A stretch of 39,855 bases of DNA from Phialocephala subalpina (lineage: Eukaryota; Ascomycota; Leotiomycetes; Helotiales; Mollisiaceae). Shown in pieces: positions 18,948 to 28,618 of this stretch (its first letter is position 1; the number at the start of each line of letters is the position of its first letter). The position numbers and the translations under genes are program-made. The notes below the pieces were generated by a model. It did not search any database. It had not been told where the DNA came from and worked only from the letters and a program-made list of their open reading frames with translations. Location of the stretch: positions 316,538 to 356,392 of the forward strand of contig FJOG01000030.1 in NCBI GenBank assembly GCA_900073065.1, read 5' to 3'.

Positions 18948-20087
18948 TTAATGTCCTTTGGCTCGATCCAAACGCCGCACAACGCTTCCAAGAAGACATT
19001 TAAGCAGATTCTCACCAGTCAAGCCTACACCTCCCTCGCTAAGGCTTCTGCCACCAGTCCAGGTAACAGTATCAACAATATCCCTAACGCCACCCTTAAT
19101 CTTGTTGCTCAGCTCATCATCCAACTCCTCAAGTGCTTCCTTCGCGCCATCCTCATTGCCCACCTGAAAGAACTGTACACCAACCTGGAATGGCGGCGCA
19201 TCAAGCCTATCCAATTTCTTTGCTACAGACAGCAGTACTGACTCCACATCATCTGAAGGAACGCCATCCGTGAGAACGATAAGATTCATTGGCTTGACTT
19301 CCTTGCCCTCCCCCATCACCTTCTCCAACTTAGCTAAGTAAGGGTTCAAGATATTATGCACGCGAGTACCGGTAGGAGTTCCTCCCTGTGGTCTAACGCG
19401 CTCGAAGATCTCAGTAATCGTAACAGCGCGTTTGATGCCCCTATATCCCGTAGCTGCAACGCCCTCAGATGGTTTACCCGCATCTTTAGACTTGTGATTC
19501 AGGAAATAGATGTCTATACCATCGCTATCATGCTTGGTGACGATTGGGGCAATAGTAGCGAGTGCTTGTGAAACTTCGCGCCATGAGCGGCCGGCCATGG
19601 AGCCGGAGTCATCGACCAGGAGAACGGTGTCGAATGTGCTGAGGAAGGAATAGGGGTCTTCGCCTATGGTTTCTGTAGCAATTGGTGCGGCTTGCTTATT
19701 TGAAGATGTAGCGAGCTCTGGTGGCTGCTGGGGCGTGAATATTGGACCCGTGGCAGCGGTAGGAGACGGTGAATATGCAGGCGGGGGAGCGTTCCAGGGG
19801 ACAGTGAAGGCGTTCATGCCTGGACGATCAGGGCGTCGGGTCGCTGTTGACGGGTTGGTGAGAGGGCAGGGACTTCTTCGTGGCGTTTCGCTGCTCGAGG
19901 GGAAAGAATTCAGGTCGACTGGACCTCTAAATGCGGGCACTGTTACTGCGTGATCTGATGTGGCTGAGGTGGTTGATCGTATGGAAGCGCTACTGCTCTT
20001 ACGACCGAGTTTGTGTATTGTGCTGAATAGAGAACGTCCTTGAGATGCTTGCTCAGGTTTGAGAGTCCATGACAATCCGGAGGCCAT
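18948..20087 (-). CDS. von Willebrand factor A (vWA) domain protein
   Basis: The product is 379 aa with an uninterrupted frame. Residues 1-135 are low-complexity, Ser/Pro/Thr-rich, with a proline-rich WNAPPPAYSPSPTAATGP stretch. Residues about 150-350 are a vWA fold with a complete metal-dependent adhesion site: VLLVDDSGSMAGRSW (D-x-S-x-S), the Thr loop QGGTPTGTRV and the Asp loop LIVLTDGVPSDD. Such stand-alone fungal vWA proteins are probably intracellular; there is no signal peptide or membrane helix. The role is unknown. Start at 20087 (MASGLSWTLKPEQAS). It lies 200 bp outside the right end of segment B. Confidence 0.88.
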   Translation of the reverse strand: MASGLSWTLKPEQASQGRSLFSTIHKLGRKSSSASIRSTTSATSDHAVTVPAFRGPVDLNSFPSSSETPRRSPCPLTNPSTATRRPDRPGMNAFTVPWNAPPPAYSPSPTAATGPIFTPQQPPELATSSNKQAAPIATETIGEDPYSFLSTFDTVLLVDDSGSMAGRSWREVSQALATIAPIVTKHDSDGIDIYFLNHKSKDAGKPSEGVAATGYRGIKRAVTITEIFERVRPQGGTPTGTRVHNILNPYLAKLEKVMGEGKEVKPMNLIVLTDGVPSDDVESVLLSVAKKLDRLDAPPFQVGVQFFQVGNEDGAKEALEELDDELSNKIKGGVRDIVDTVTWTGGRSLSEGGVGLTGENLLKCLLGSVVRRLDRAKGH

Positions 20088-20600
20088 GGTTGGATTTGAA
20101 TGATGTGACGTCGATGAAAGGGGAGCGTGTTATTTAATATGGCTTAGGTTGGCGAGATCGTGGGCTATTGTCATACGAGAGCTCTTCGGGAGATTCTCTA
20201 GGGGTGGATAGATGATTAAGATGAAGATGTTCGTGAGCTTTGGGCTTGACTGCGTGTTCTATAGAAGGTTAGCAGAAGAGTTTGATCGAAGACGTTGTGG
20301 GGCTGATAGATGAAGTTGATGGCATGGACATATTACGCGGAGCTCTAGTTCGAGCCGATCGGGGTAGCACCCTTCTCCGGTCGTTGTAGTAGGGAGTGGG
20401 CTTCAAAAATGGCCGCCTCCAGAAAAGATCCCTCCAGAAAAGATCCCTCCAGAAACAGACCCCTCCAGAAACAGACCCCTCCAGAAACAGACCCCTAGAA
20501 ATAACGCCTCCAGAAATGGCTGTTCGTGGCCGTTCGTTTCGCCAGGTTCCAATTTTGTGAGTATGAAATATAACCACTTAAAATTATTCAATTTTATATA
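20088..20600. other. Upstream region of the vWA gene
   Basis: This is the 510-bp region upstream of the vWA gene. Its main features are the short tandem repeat at 20413-20519 and the TIR element that begins at 20601. Frames through the repeat encode Gly/Phe/Leu/Trp-rich nonsense-like peptides and are not called as genes. Confidence 0.4.
20413..20519. repeat. 15-bp minisatellite
   Basis: There are about seven imperfect copies of a CCTCCAGAAAAGATC / CCTCCAGAAACAGAC unit. The two variants are grouped, as expected from stepwise duplication. Confidence 0.8.
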
Positions 20601-21200
20601 CAGTCGCTTGCAAAATCGGCTTCGCTCTTCCGCTTAAAAAAAATTGTGAGCACAGACCACCTCATCAATTTTTTTGGGTACCATGAAGCGAAAGCTTTTT
20701 GAAAATCGTCTCTTTGCATTCGAAAAATAGTAGCAAAAGTNNNNNNNNNNNNNNNNNNNNNNNNNNNNNNNNNNNNNNNNNNNNNNNNNNNNNNNNNNNN
20801 NNNNNNNNNNNNNNNNNNNNNNNNNNNNNNNNNNNNNNNNNNNNNNNNNNNNNNNNNNNNNNNNNNNNNNNNNNNNNNNNNNNNNNNNNNNNNNNNNNNN
20901 NNNNNNNNNNNNNNNNNNNNNNNNNNNNNNNNNNNNNNNNNNNNNNNNNNNNNNNNNNNNNNNNNNNNNNNNNNNNNNNNNNNNNNNNNNNNNNNNNNNN
21001 NNNNNNNNNNNNNNNNNNNNNNNNNNNNNNNNNNNNNNNNNNNNNNNNNNNNNNNNNNNNNNNNNNNNNNNNNNNNNNNNNNNNNNNNNNNNNNNNNNNN
21101 NNNNNNNNNNNNNNNNNNNNNNNNNNNNNNNNNNNNNNNNNNNNNNNNNNNNNNNNNNNNNNNNNNNNNNNNNNNNNNNNNCTGATTTTGCAAGCGACTG
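20601..21200. mobile_element. TA-flanked TIR element interrupted by the assembly gap
   Basis: The left end CAGTCGCTTGCAAAATC and the right end GATTTTGCAAGCGACTG are exact inverse complements over 17 bp. TA lies outside both (20599-20600, 21201-21202). The left 140 bp and right 19 bp are readable; the rest is N. A truncated relative of the left part is at 35715-35797. True length and content are unknown. Confidence 0.75.
20741..21181. other. Assembly gap (441 N)
   Basis: This is a run of undetermined bases. It lies inside a TIR element, probably because the element is repetitive or its inverted repeats collapsed in assembly. Confidence 0.99.
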
Positions 21201-21259
21201 TATGGTCTATTCAGATCCAATCAAGTTCTCAAACTGAGGATTTGATCCCCGGGGCAAAC

Positions 21260-21580
21260 ATGTCTAAGCAATTGCAAAATAGAAAGACAAAAAAGAATAC
21301 TCAGGAAAACTTTCGACAAAGGAAAATCAATCTCGTGAGCAAAGCAGATGATCTCTACCGCTTCTTCGGGGCAGATGTCTTCTTGGTTATCCGAAAGAGA
21401 GGCAGACATTGGGCGTACAACTCGAGAGAAGAGCTGGACTGGCCGCTAACGAAGGAGGAGCTCGTGAGTCTCTCCTACCGCCATCTTAAGATTGCGACAG
21501 ATGTCTCGTGTACTCTTTCCCGTTATATGATCCACATTCTAAATATAGGAGGAGAGGCTGTGTATCAGCTAGAGGACTAG
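21260..21580 (+). CDS. Small MADS-box-like (SRF-type) protein
   Basis: The short frame starts MSKQLQNRKTKK and has a region resembling the MADS domain: NFRQRKINLVSKADDLYRFF then GADVFLVIRKRGRHWAYNS. These match the basic helix, KADEL and beta-strand parts of MADS (KRRxxLxKKAxEL ... ). Similar small proteins occur in filamentous ascomycetes. If functional it would be nuclear and bind DNA as a dimer. A GTGAGT donor at 21464 directly after LTKEEL suggests an intron; joining to AATATAG near 21549 gives a short tail. Without splicing the frame runs to 21580 (106 aa). It starts 60 bp after the right TIR of the gap element, so its promoter may be partly element-derived. Assignment is from pattern, not alignment. 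Confidence 0.5.
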   Translation: MSKQLQNRKTKKNTQENFRQRKINLVSKADDLYRFFGADVFLVIRKRGRHWAYNSREELDWPLTKEELVSLSYRHLKIATDVSCTLSRYMIHILNIGGEAVYQLED

Positions 21581-22117
21581 GTTTCCATTTAGGACGGAAT
21601 CAAAGCCTTGGAGGGAGATGTTAGTGTTAGAGGGCGAAACGGTGGTTATGAGGTTAGGGGTTAGAGAAAGTTTTATGGTTAGGAGTGAGAGTTAGAGGAA
21701 GGAGAAGAATTGGTCGGGGATTTGGGTTAGACGGAAAGTAATTGTGTTTGAAAATGGATTAAGATGTGGCGAACTGTGGGGTGTGAGTAGAGGTTATTGG
21801 GAAAATGGGGTGAGCGGAGATAGAGAGTACAATTTGTTTTGTAGGGTGAAGGATGAAGGAGGAAGAATAGATAGAAGGAGCGTTACGTTGGCGGCTGAGA
21901 TCAAGAGTGACGTCTCTTTCAAGAGAACGTGGACGGCTTGGCTTGCTTGCGTGGGGTAGGGGAGGAGAATCGCAAAATGAAGACTTGGAGAGAGTGGTTT
22001 CGCATTTTGGGCGGAGGAGGAAGAGAGAGGGTAGACGCGGAAGTAACAAGGCATGAGACACGGTTCACACATGAGAATATATTGAGCCGCATAAAGGAGA
22101 ATGAAGATGCTGTGTTA
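21581..22117. other. Purine-rich region with a possible broken gene
   Basis: The + strand is strongly G/A-rich. From about 21977 one frame reads MKTWREWFRILGGGG ... HENILSRIKENEDAVL and runs straight into the MITE at 22118. It could be the 5' part of a gene interrupted by that insertion, but the sequence after the MITE does not continue clearly in one frame. Confidence 0.3.
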
Positions 22118-22363
22118 ACGTCCCTCCCTGCGTAGCGAGACACCCTGTGTGCCGAGACAGACCAATGAAATCGCAAGGATTCCGATTTTTTCTTCGTAAT
22201 ATCTCTTTCAAACCAACTACAGTAAAAAGTATTCAAATTCAGATTTAGTAATATGCTCATCACACTATTCCTCTTAATATAGCGATCTATTGATCTCGAA
22301 ATTCATCCAATTTCATTGGTCTGTCTCGGCACACAGGGTGTCTCGCTACGCAGGGAGGGACGT
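22118..22363. mobile_element. 246-bp MITE, copy 2 (inverted relative to copy 1)
   Basis: It has the same length and termini as the element at 124-369 but its interior is reverse-complemented. TA lies at 22116-22117 and 22364-22365. The TIRs are nearly identical to copy 1, while the interior shows scattered differences. It sits in what may be a coding region. Confidence 0.9.
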
Positions 22364-22534
22364 TAGATGTCATAATGTCGAAGGAATGGACGAAATGGGG
22401 ACAGTTGAATTTCTGGAGGTGGGGAGAGGCAAAGGCAAAGTTTTACAGTTAGAGAAAGTAGGATTTGTGGAAAGAAAGGATGGCTTTGTGACGACAAATG
22501 GAATTCAACTGGCAACTAGGTCAGGATTTAAGAA

Positions 22535-23023
22535 TTGCGTTGGAGCAAAGGCGGGAGATGGTTATGTTGGCAGGTTGCCAGGTGCTGCGCAAAGAAGGGG
22601 ATTCCTCCGCCATGGGACGTCGAGCCGAATTTGTGGATTATAACAAAAGAAGATAAGGCCCTGTTGGATCGAGCCAGATCAGGAGTGGCGAATCCAGGGG
22701 CAGGGAGTTCGACATCAGGCTGGACAGCAGTGAACTCGACATCGGGAAATTCGACGGCAGGAAGCTCAGACATCAAGTTACTTACAGAGAGGATCGATGC
22801 CATGGAAAAACAGATCCGCACGCAGTCATCTAATACTGGTGGAAGCTCCTTGGATTCGTTATTGAAAAAGATGGATTCCATGGAGGCGAACGTGAACAAG
22901 AGAATGGATTCCATGGAGACGAAAATAACACAAGTCGACACCCTTACTACTAACATGAACAACCTATCATCAGTAGTTGGGCTTCTGATGGAAAAGGCTG
23001 GACTAAATGCGGCCAGCGCGTAG
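22535..23023 (+). CDS. Hypothetical protein with C-terminal coiled coil
   Basis: This 162-codon frame matches no family I recognise. The first third contains GIPPPWDVEPNLWIITKEDK. The middle is Ser/Gly/Asn/Thr-rich (GAGSSTSGWTAVNSTSGNS). The last 80 residues have heptad spacing: LLTERIDAMEKQIRTQ, LDSLLKKMDSMEANVNKRMD, then TLTTNMNNLSSVVGLLMEKA. The KKMDSMEANVNKRMDSMETK stretch contains an internal duplication of MDSME. It could be a structural or oligomerising protein. The start is uncertain: open sequence continues upstream towards the MITE at 22118, so this may be the 3' part of a gene disrupted by that insertion. Confidence 0.4.
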   Translation: MRWSKGGRWLCWQVARCCAKKGIPPPWDVEPNLWIITKEDKALLDRARSGVANPGAGSSTSGWTAVNSTSGNSTAGSSDIKLLTERIDAMEKQIRTQSSNTGGSSLDSLLKKMDSMEANVNKRMDSMETKITQVDTLTTNMNNLSSVVGLLMEKAGLNAASA

Positions 23024-23461
23024 GCAGGTTTGAGCGATTTGCAGTGGGGGATTGTTCATTGTTTCGTTTGGCTTATTGCGTCGTCAACTTTTCTTGGGTA
23101 AGTTAAGTCTTTGTCTTTCATTGGCCCCTTACGCTTCTCCAGTTTCCTACATCGGCTGGCCCGGATAATCTATAAAAAACAATTAGCATAGCACAGCAGT
23201 AGTAATCGAGCTTCAATACAAATTTTTCACTGAAACAGAATCAACTGAATGTTCAAATCGTGTTATAATAACGGTGACCCGCCTCGCTGCTCCAAGTAGA
23301 CTGCTCAGTTGATGTGACTTGGTGAGCTCGGCTTTGGAACATGCGGATGTGAGTGGGGAGAGAAATTCAGAAAGTACTTTACGAAGGCGGGAATAAATAC
23401 AGTAACTCTGTCCGTTGTAGCTCTGTGCCCCTAACCGCGAAGTACTCATCAAGTCCACTAC
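23024..23461. other. Intergenic, nothing recognised
   Basis: This is a 438-bp spacer between convergent hypothetical ORFs. No motif or repeat was recognised. Confidence 0.4.
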
Positions 23462-23830
23462 TTAGGGTTTCTCCAAACGGCGCGTGACTTTCTTCTCCTT
23501 GCCTCCACAATCCTTGATGAATTCTTGGGATTCAATCAGCTGATCCTTGATGAGTTTTGCTCTCTTGATGACTTCTTCACTCGATGCAAGGACATAATCA
23601 GTCAACTTCATGACGTCATCAAGGTCAATCAACGTCCTGCTCATCCACAAATTGTCACTCCTGACGAAGTCCTTAAACGAACGCTTTGCCGCACTGCGAT
23701 GACTGGTTCGTTGTGGCTTGGTCGTCTGTTGTTCTTCCTCGTCCATGATCACAGTTGCCGAGTCTGAGGTGATCGTCTGGTCTGCTTCCTCGTCCATGAT
23801 CATAATCGCGGAGTCTGCTTGTATCAGCAT
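23462..23830 (-). CDS. Hypothetical acidic/helical protein
   Basis: The 122-codon frame begins with a duplicated block, AIMIMDEEADQTITSDS followed by ATVIMDEEEQQTTK, then a basic segment RTSHRSAAKRSFKDFV and a helical C-terminus (DLDDVMKLTDYVLASSEEV, KRAKLIKDQLIESQEF). I recognise no family. It lies just downstream of another minus-strand ORF (23921-24616), and the two may be exons of one gene. A candidate donor GTATGATA follows AGTACAG near 23990, but I could not find a join that keeps both frames. Confidence 0.38.
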   Translation of the reverse strand: MLIQADSAIMIMDEEADQTITSDSATVIMDEEEQQTTKPQRTSHRSAAKRSFKDFVRSDNLWMSRTLIDLDDVMKLTDYVLASSEEVIKRAKLIKDQLIESQEFIKDCGGKEKKVTRRLEKP

Positions 23831-23920
23831 TAAATTCTGTCGCTGGGTTCACACATAGCTCACCAATATCTTTACCAGGCCTCTCCGGAGACGTTTTGCC
23901 TGGTCCAGAGTTATCGGACT

Positions 23921-24616
23921 CTACAGGTTTAGTGGCTTGGACTCCTGTTCACTGGTTAGGCATAGCTGTGAGAAATTGAAGGCAAATATCATACCTGTAC
24001 TCAAGGAAGATTGATTACTTGCAGAGTCACAAGCACTCTTGTCCTCAGATTCGGCATGGCAGTCGGGAGCAAGCAGTCCACGATCGGCGTCCGGTTGATC
24101 TTGAGATCCATCAACAAGTGATATATCATTGAATGTTGCGGTAGCAGCAAGCGTAATATCTCCAACTAGGTTCTGGTCGAGAAATACGCTGGTTTGGCAG
24201 TCTGCATCGGACCCAGCTTCACCATTTGGTTCTCCAAGGCGTGCAGGGAAGTCCGGTGCCGCAGGGGTGTCCGTTGATTTGTCCGAATCCAAATCACTTT
24301 GCTGGGAGTTGGTGGGAGCTTCCACGGTCACGCGAGCCGCACAAGGTGAGGTGGATCCTGGAAGCTCAGTCACGGATTCCACAACTGTCACACCATCCTC
24401 TCCTTGCTCACCTGGGGTTTTCGCACCGCCCGGCTCCACTCCCGTATCATCTGTGAGGGATTTGCTCCCGTCTTCTGGCTGAGTAGCCACAGTCTCATTG
24501 TTGGACCGGTCCCCCATCGTGGAATCGTTGAGAAGCTGCTCCGACGGCGGGTTGGTTGGCTTTGAGTGATTGGGCTCGGAGGCGCGGATTGTGAGTCTAG
24601 ATCTGAGGGAGGGCAT
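23921..24616 (-). CDS. Hypothetical disordered Ser/Thr/Asp/Glu-rich protein
   Basis: The 231-codon frame starts MPSLRSRLTIRASEPNHSKP. The rest is low-complexity and acidic (PEDGSKSLTDDTGVEPGGAK, SDLDSDKSTDTPAAPDFPAR, SDADCQTSVFLDQNLVGDIT), predicted to be largely disordered. There is no signal peptide, membrane segment or known domain. The frame probably ends in an intron: a GTATGAT donor lies at about residue 208, so the last 23 residues may not be real. It may be the N-terminal exon of the gene that includes 23462-23830. Confidence 0.42.
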   Translation of the reverse strand: MPSLRSRLTIRASEPNHSKPTNPPSEQLLNDSTMGDRSNNETVATQPEDGSKSLTDDTGVEPGGAKTPGEQGEDGVTVVESVTELPGSTSPCAARVTVEAPTNSQQSDLDSDKSTDTPAAPDFPARLGEPNGEAGSDADCQTSVFLDQNLVGDITLAATATFNDISLVDGSQDQPDADRGLLAPDCHAESEDKSACDSASNQSSLSTGMIFAFNFSQLCLTSEQESKPLNL

Positions 24617-25864
24617 CTTGAAATGTGTAATGACTGATCTGGTGGGCTTGATGAAAATGATTCTTGGGAACTGCTGAGATCAAGCAGCGAAGAACGTGCT
24701 CCTTATACTTAGAGGGACGCTTCCTGTTTCCCGTTCCATCCGTCTGAGGCGCCACTCACGGCTATGTCCGTCTTGGTGCATTACACACGAGGCGTAATCT
24801 GCCTTGAACTGGGTCTGAGCAGCATCTGGTAGCAAGGTGTAACCGCAGAGTGACGCTTCAGAGCAAGCATCTTGATCAAATGGATTCATGCGCATGAGAC
24901 ACTGCCGCCCAAGCCGTGCAAGTGTGGAGCAGCTGCAGTGAACTGGCAGGCCGAAACTAGCAAGGAGAACGGATCCTCCTCGCTGATCTGTAACTGGCCG
25001 CTCGCAGGATTCGGAATCTGCGTTGCCCTTAGGATCAGGCTCCCAAAGAACCATGAAGCCGTCGAAGTGCTTGTATCTCTTCACTGGCGGATGGTGGATG
25101 GTGAGGCAGGGAAAGCCGCAAAAGGAGTACATTTCCAACGCCCATGAGATATCTATATCACAGAGATCAGACCCGAGTCTCAGGAGGTGATCTACCGTAC
25201 CTTAGTGATGCGTCCCATGCTCTGGATAGCTCTGAGACGCTCTGCCTCCTTGAAGATCAGCAGACACGGGTGGGATCTGTCGCCAGCTTGCAATTCTTGA
25301 TATCCCTGGATCTCTGGATCCCCGATGTCATGCCAATGCAAGGTGACCGAAGGCAGCAGCATTCGGTGGCGATGACCATCTCCAAGCTCGGTCCTACGGT
25401 CTCGTGGTTGAGCTTGCATTATGCAGGAAACAAGCATCGTCGTGGATTCTCAGCCAAGGCAGAATCTCGAAGCAGACGCAGGACCCATCCAGGCGCTCCC
25501 TTATTGACGTCAATAAATCCGTCAGATCAGGGCGGAAACAAGCTCTGCTTGCATGAAGCATTGCCTGCCCTTCCATACGTGATCTTCATGTTGTGAGGCC
25601 TCCAAGTACGAGGCCGTAGATCTGCGCGGTCCACTGTTGCGGTCCACTGTTGAGTTGTTTCATGACCCTTCACACGAGACTTCCAACCGGGAAGGGAAAA
25701 TACTTTCACGATGAGTGCACAGCCTTGACATCGCAGGATTCCGCACCATGCTAGCGGTGGTTAGAACTACACCAGAAACTGTGGTTCGGACAAGAAAGCA
25801 TGCAATAAAGATGTGAAACTTGCTTCTTGTCCTTCAGAGCTCGGTCATGACCGAATGGACGGAA
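24617..25864. other. 1.2-kb region with only unresolved open frames
   Basis: Open frames occur on both strands but none shows a family motif. On the minus strand a possible spliced segment exists at 25100-25437: HWHDIGDPEIQGYQELQAGD runs to MGRITK, followed by a GTACGG donor and an ATATAG acceptor 48 nt on. I cannot choose a start or end with confidence, so no CDS is called. Confidence 0.35.
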
Positions 25865-26818
25865 TTATCTTGACATCCAAGACTCAATCTCACGAACAAC
25901 TCCACGTTGCACAGTCCTGAAGCTGTGGAGCCCAGCAGTTCCCTTAGACAGTACTCTTCTGCAATGTGGGCATGTAAAGCGTTGTTCGTTTATCCACGGT
26001 TCAATACAGCCTCGGCAGAAGGAGTGAGCTGCATTACATCAGCCAATCATGCTATCAAAGGTATTCACTAGGCCTCACCAAATTTGGTAACGACTCGATC
26101 TTGGCTATCGGCAACATCCTCCAAACAAATCTCGCAGTCTGTTGCAAAGAGTTTCCTCACGATCTGCCGGGGCATCGCGTGCTTCAGGCACCGGTAGTGA
26201 GAAGTGCCATTGCAGCGGCTTCGCTGAAAATAGCACTTATCGCGCCAACATTTGTCACAGACAACCTGTAAGTGAAAGTCAGCATCTTGAAATGATCTTG
26301 GCTGCCATGGATCGCGTACACAACCACAAGATGTGAAGACAAACATGCGAGCCTTGATATCATGGCCCTTCCCAAGGACATTAGGGCAGAGAGCGCAATG
26401 CTCGGTGTTGGTGGTCAGATCGATAATTTTCAGCGGCCGGGACTTTCCAGGAGACGCTGCAGCGAGCCTTGAGGCTCGGTCACAGTGTCGTTTCGACTTG
26501 CCTCCATGGCTGTCTGATAAATTGGTGAGGCTGGCGGGTTTTCGCTTGCATCCTTGGTTGCTGAGGTCGAGGCTATCCTCGGTTTCAATACCTCTTCAAG
26601 AGGTGGAAGATCGACGTCGTCGTCGCTGAGGTCGCCGCTGTCGGCATGCCTGTTGACGCCACTGTTTCTCGTAGTTCCGGAGGTCTCTGTGTTCTGTTAG
26701 ATGTAAACCAGGCAGCTTTCAATAACGTACGTTGAGCTTCACCTTCATCAGCGCTTTTGATATCCGAATCACTTCTTTCGGCGGATAGCCTGCTCATGCC
26801 AACCCTCATTGATGCCAT
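25865..26818 (-). CDS. RING-finger protein, probable E3 ubiquitin ligase (exon structure partly unresolved)
   Basis: The C-terminal half is clear. A cysteine/histidine-rich region (EHCALCPNVLGKGHD, SCGCVRDP, VVCDKCWRDKCYFQRSRC, SHYRCLKH) precedes a RING domain DCEICLEDVADSQDRVVTKF. This is interrupted by an intron with donor GTGAGGCC and acceptor ATGCAG, and continues HSFCRGCIEPWINEQRFTCP HCRR in the next exon to TAA at 25865-25867. The third zinc-ligand Cys falls near the splice site, where the exact join is uncertain. The N-terminal exon starts MASMRVGMSRLSAERSDSD with a GTACGT donor near 26730; an acidic exon (SGDLSDDDVDLPPLEEV) follows. Its frame does not connect to the zinc-binding exon without another intron or a frameshift near 26440, so the gene may be damaged. 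Confidence 0.62.
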
Positions 26819-27821
26819 CGTGCAGAGTGAAGTGAAAGCAAAAGGATGAGAAAAGGGGAGACGTATGTGTGGTAGGTTTTCGTGTGGCCACGAAAGTCAA
26901 CGTGGGAATATGGACTAATGGACTGATTATGCTTTGACGTAAGAATGACGGCCAGTCGACCTGTATCTGGGGAGCAGGAAGGATGATACTCATGCGACCC
27001 AAACAACGGAAATACTTCTCCCGGGCGATTCGTTCTTGCCCATCCATGAATGACGCATCCAAGCTCCGCCCTCCAGAGCTTAGCAATTCATGCCGATGCA
27101 TGAGTCTCCTCAAAGCTGATCCCCTGACGCATGGCCACCATTATGGCTCGGTCACTACGCATCAGGCAACCGCAAAGACAATGCTCACGCCATGCAAACA
27201 GGGGAGCGGCTTCACCAGTACGAATGCGGCTGTTCATACCGACGATGGCTGGGACCCATTGCAGCAGCGCACCTAACCCTCGCTGGATCCGATCCCCTGG
27301 TCACGTATCAGGCTGGAGGAAGGTATAACTTTCATGCAATCCAGGTAGGTGTTGGCTGAGTGACCCGTTCATGCGTCCGAGGATGAACGGAGACCGCATG
27401 AGTGACTTCGTGGCGAGATGAAGGAGGCTGTGGTCTCAGCTACAAGCGGAGGAGGCAGGTAGCTGAGGAGCTCGGAACCCCCCTTCCCGATGATGTGGAT
27501 CGAACATTCAGTAAGAAAGCTGAAAAAGCCTTGCCAAGAAATGATATCCCGTCCCCTGAGGAGCCCTAGAAACATGCCGATGCACAGCATGGCAATGCGT
27601 TACGCAATTCATTGGTAGATTGCAAGAGGGTAACGTCAATGACGACGACGAAGGAGAGGCACGGGATTCTTGTTTTCCCCTCAAGGATCCGTTTGGATGC
27701 GTCGATCGGCTCGATGACGAAGATAAAAGAGTCCTCTTGTCCCGCGGACTGTCAGCACAAAAAACGGCATTCTTGTGCATCTGCCTTTCTCATTAAATCA
27801 CTTTGATCTGAAGCAGCGACA
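26819..27821. other. 1.0-kb region without a supportable gene
   Basis: Short open frames occur on both strands, but their compositions are not protein-like and they carry no motif. The region presumably includes divergent promoters for the RING gene (minus) and the coiled-coil gene (plus). No repeat was recognised. Confidence 0.4.
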
Positions 27822-28425
27822 ATGAGCGACGCAGAGACAGTCGCTAATGGACTGAGTGACTCGGACACGCTGAGCGACAACGAATGTATACCAGTTGGTA
27901 GGAAATCGCCCCGAAGCAAATCGACTCGCACTGCGTCAATTGGCAGAGCCGTCAACAGTGCCTTCTATGTAAGTGATATGGCATCTGAGATTGTCTCCTT
28001 CAACTCATACGTCGTACAGGAGAAACCCAATACTACGCATCAACGGAAGCTCCGGACTCCAAGATTTACAATATCTCCTCGTAAGCATCTACCCTCACTC
28101 ATCCTGTTCTCTGAAACTTACTTGCGTAGCTACATCCCAGACGCGCCAAACCGTACCAGATGCCTCGAAATTTACGGCTTGGTCGGTCGAGACCCAACTT
28201 GAATGGAATATCCATTTTGAAGGGCTGAAATACAGGCTTGACAACGTTGAGGAAGCAAGGAAGGAGGACCAAAAGAAGATGGGGGTCATGATGGAGATGA
28301 TCATGCAGCTTCAAGAGAGCTCTCGAAAGAGAGAGGCGGGCGGCGAAGATGTGGGTAGCGTCGAGGAGAGTTCCAAGATGAGGTTGAAGAAGCGCACATG
28401 TGTAGAGACTGTGGAGGAGTATTGA
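27822..28425 (+). CDS. Hypothetical coiled-coil protein (three exons)
   Basis: Exons are 27822-27968, 28020-28080 and 28130-28425. Introns of 51 nt (GTAAGT...ACAG) and 49 nt (GTAAGC...GTAG) have good consensus, and splicing keeps one frame of 167 aa. The N-terminus is acidic then basic (MSDAETVANGLSDSD, GRKSPRSKSTRTASIGRA). The C-terminal half is strongly helical with heptads (FEGLKYRLDNVEEARKED, then KKMGVMMEMIMQLQESSRKR) and ends in a basic/acidic tail. No known domain. It may be a nuclear protein, given the basic clusters. The clean splice sites support a real gene. Its 3' end faces the SET pseudogene across a 58-bp palindrome. Confidence 0.68.
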
Positions 28426-28560
28426 GGCGTGGCATAGCAGGGCTGAACAGGTGGTGTTGAATTGAGGTAGTTGTTGTCAGCTGTGATGTAGTGACTTGGT
28501 TCGAGAGCTTAACCGAGGAGCCGCGTTTGTGGGTCAGGGGTGGCATCACGTGCCCTCGGC

Positions 28561-28618
28561 CTTGACCGTGCACGGGCCACAAGAGTAAGCCTACTCTTGT
28601 GGCCCGTGCACAGTCAAG
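28561..28618. repeat. 58-bp near-perfect palindrome between convergent genes
   Basis: The left arm is CTTGACCGTGCACGGGCCAC followed by AAGAGTA; the right arm is its inverse complement with one mismatch and almost no loop. It overlaps the 3' end of the minus-strand SET frame (stop at 28614-28616) and follows the plus-strand gene ending at 28425 by 135 bp. In RNA it would form a long hairpin on either strand. Confidence 0.95.

Noticed and set aside
20269..20591. Repetitive Gly/Phe/Leu/Trp-rich frames resembling pentapeptide repeats (FLEGSVSGG)
   Set aside because: They arise from a 15-bp minisatellite read in two overlapping frames, without a supporting flanking domain.
24872..25596. Plus-strand frames of 91 and 150 codons
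   Set aside because: No motif, no convincing splice sites, and overlapping minus-strand frames are equally open; kept only as an unresolved region.
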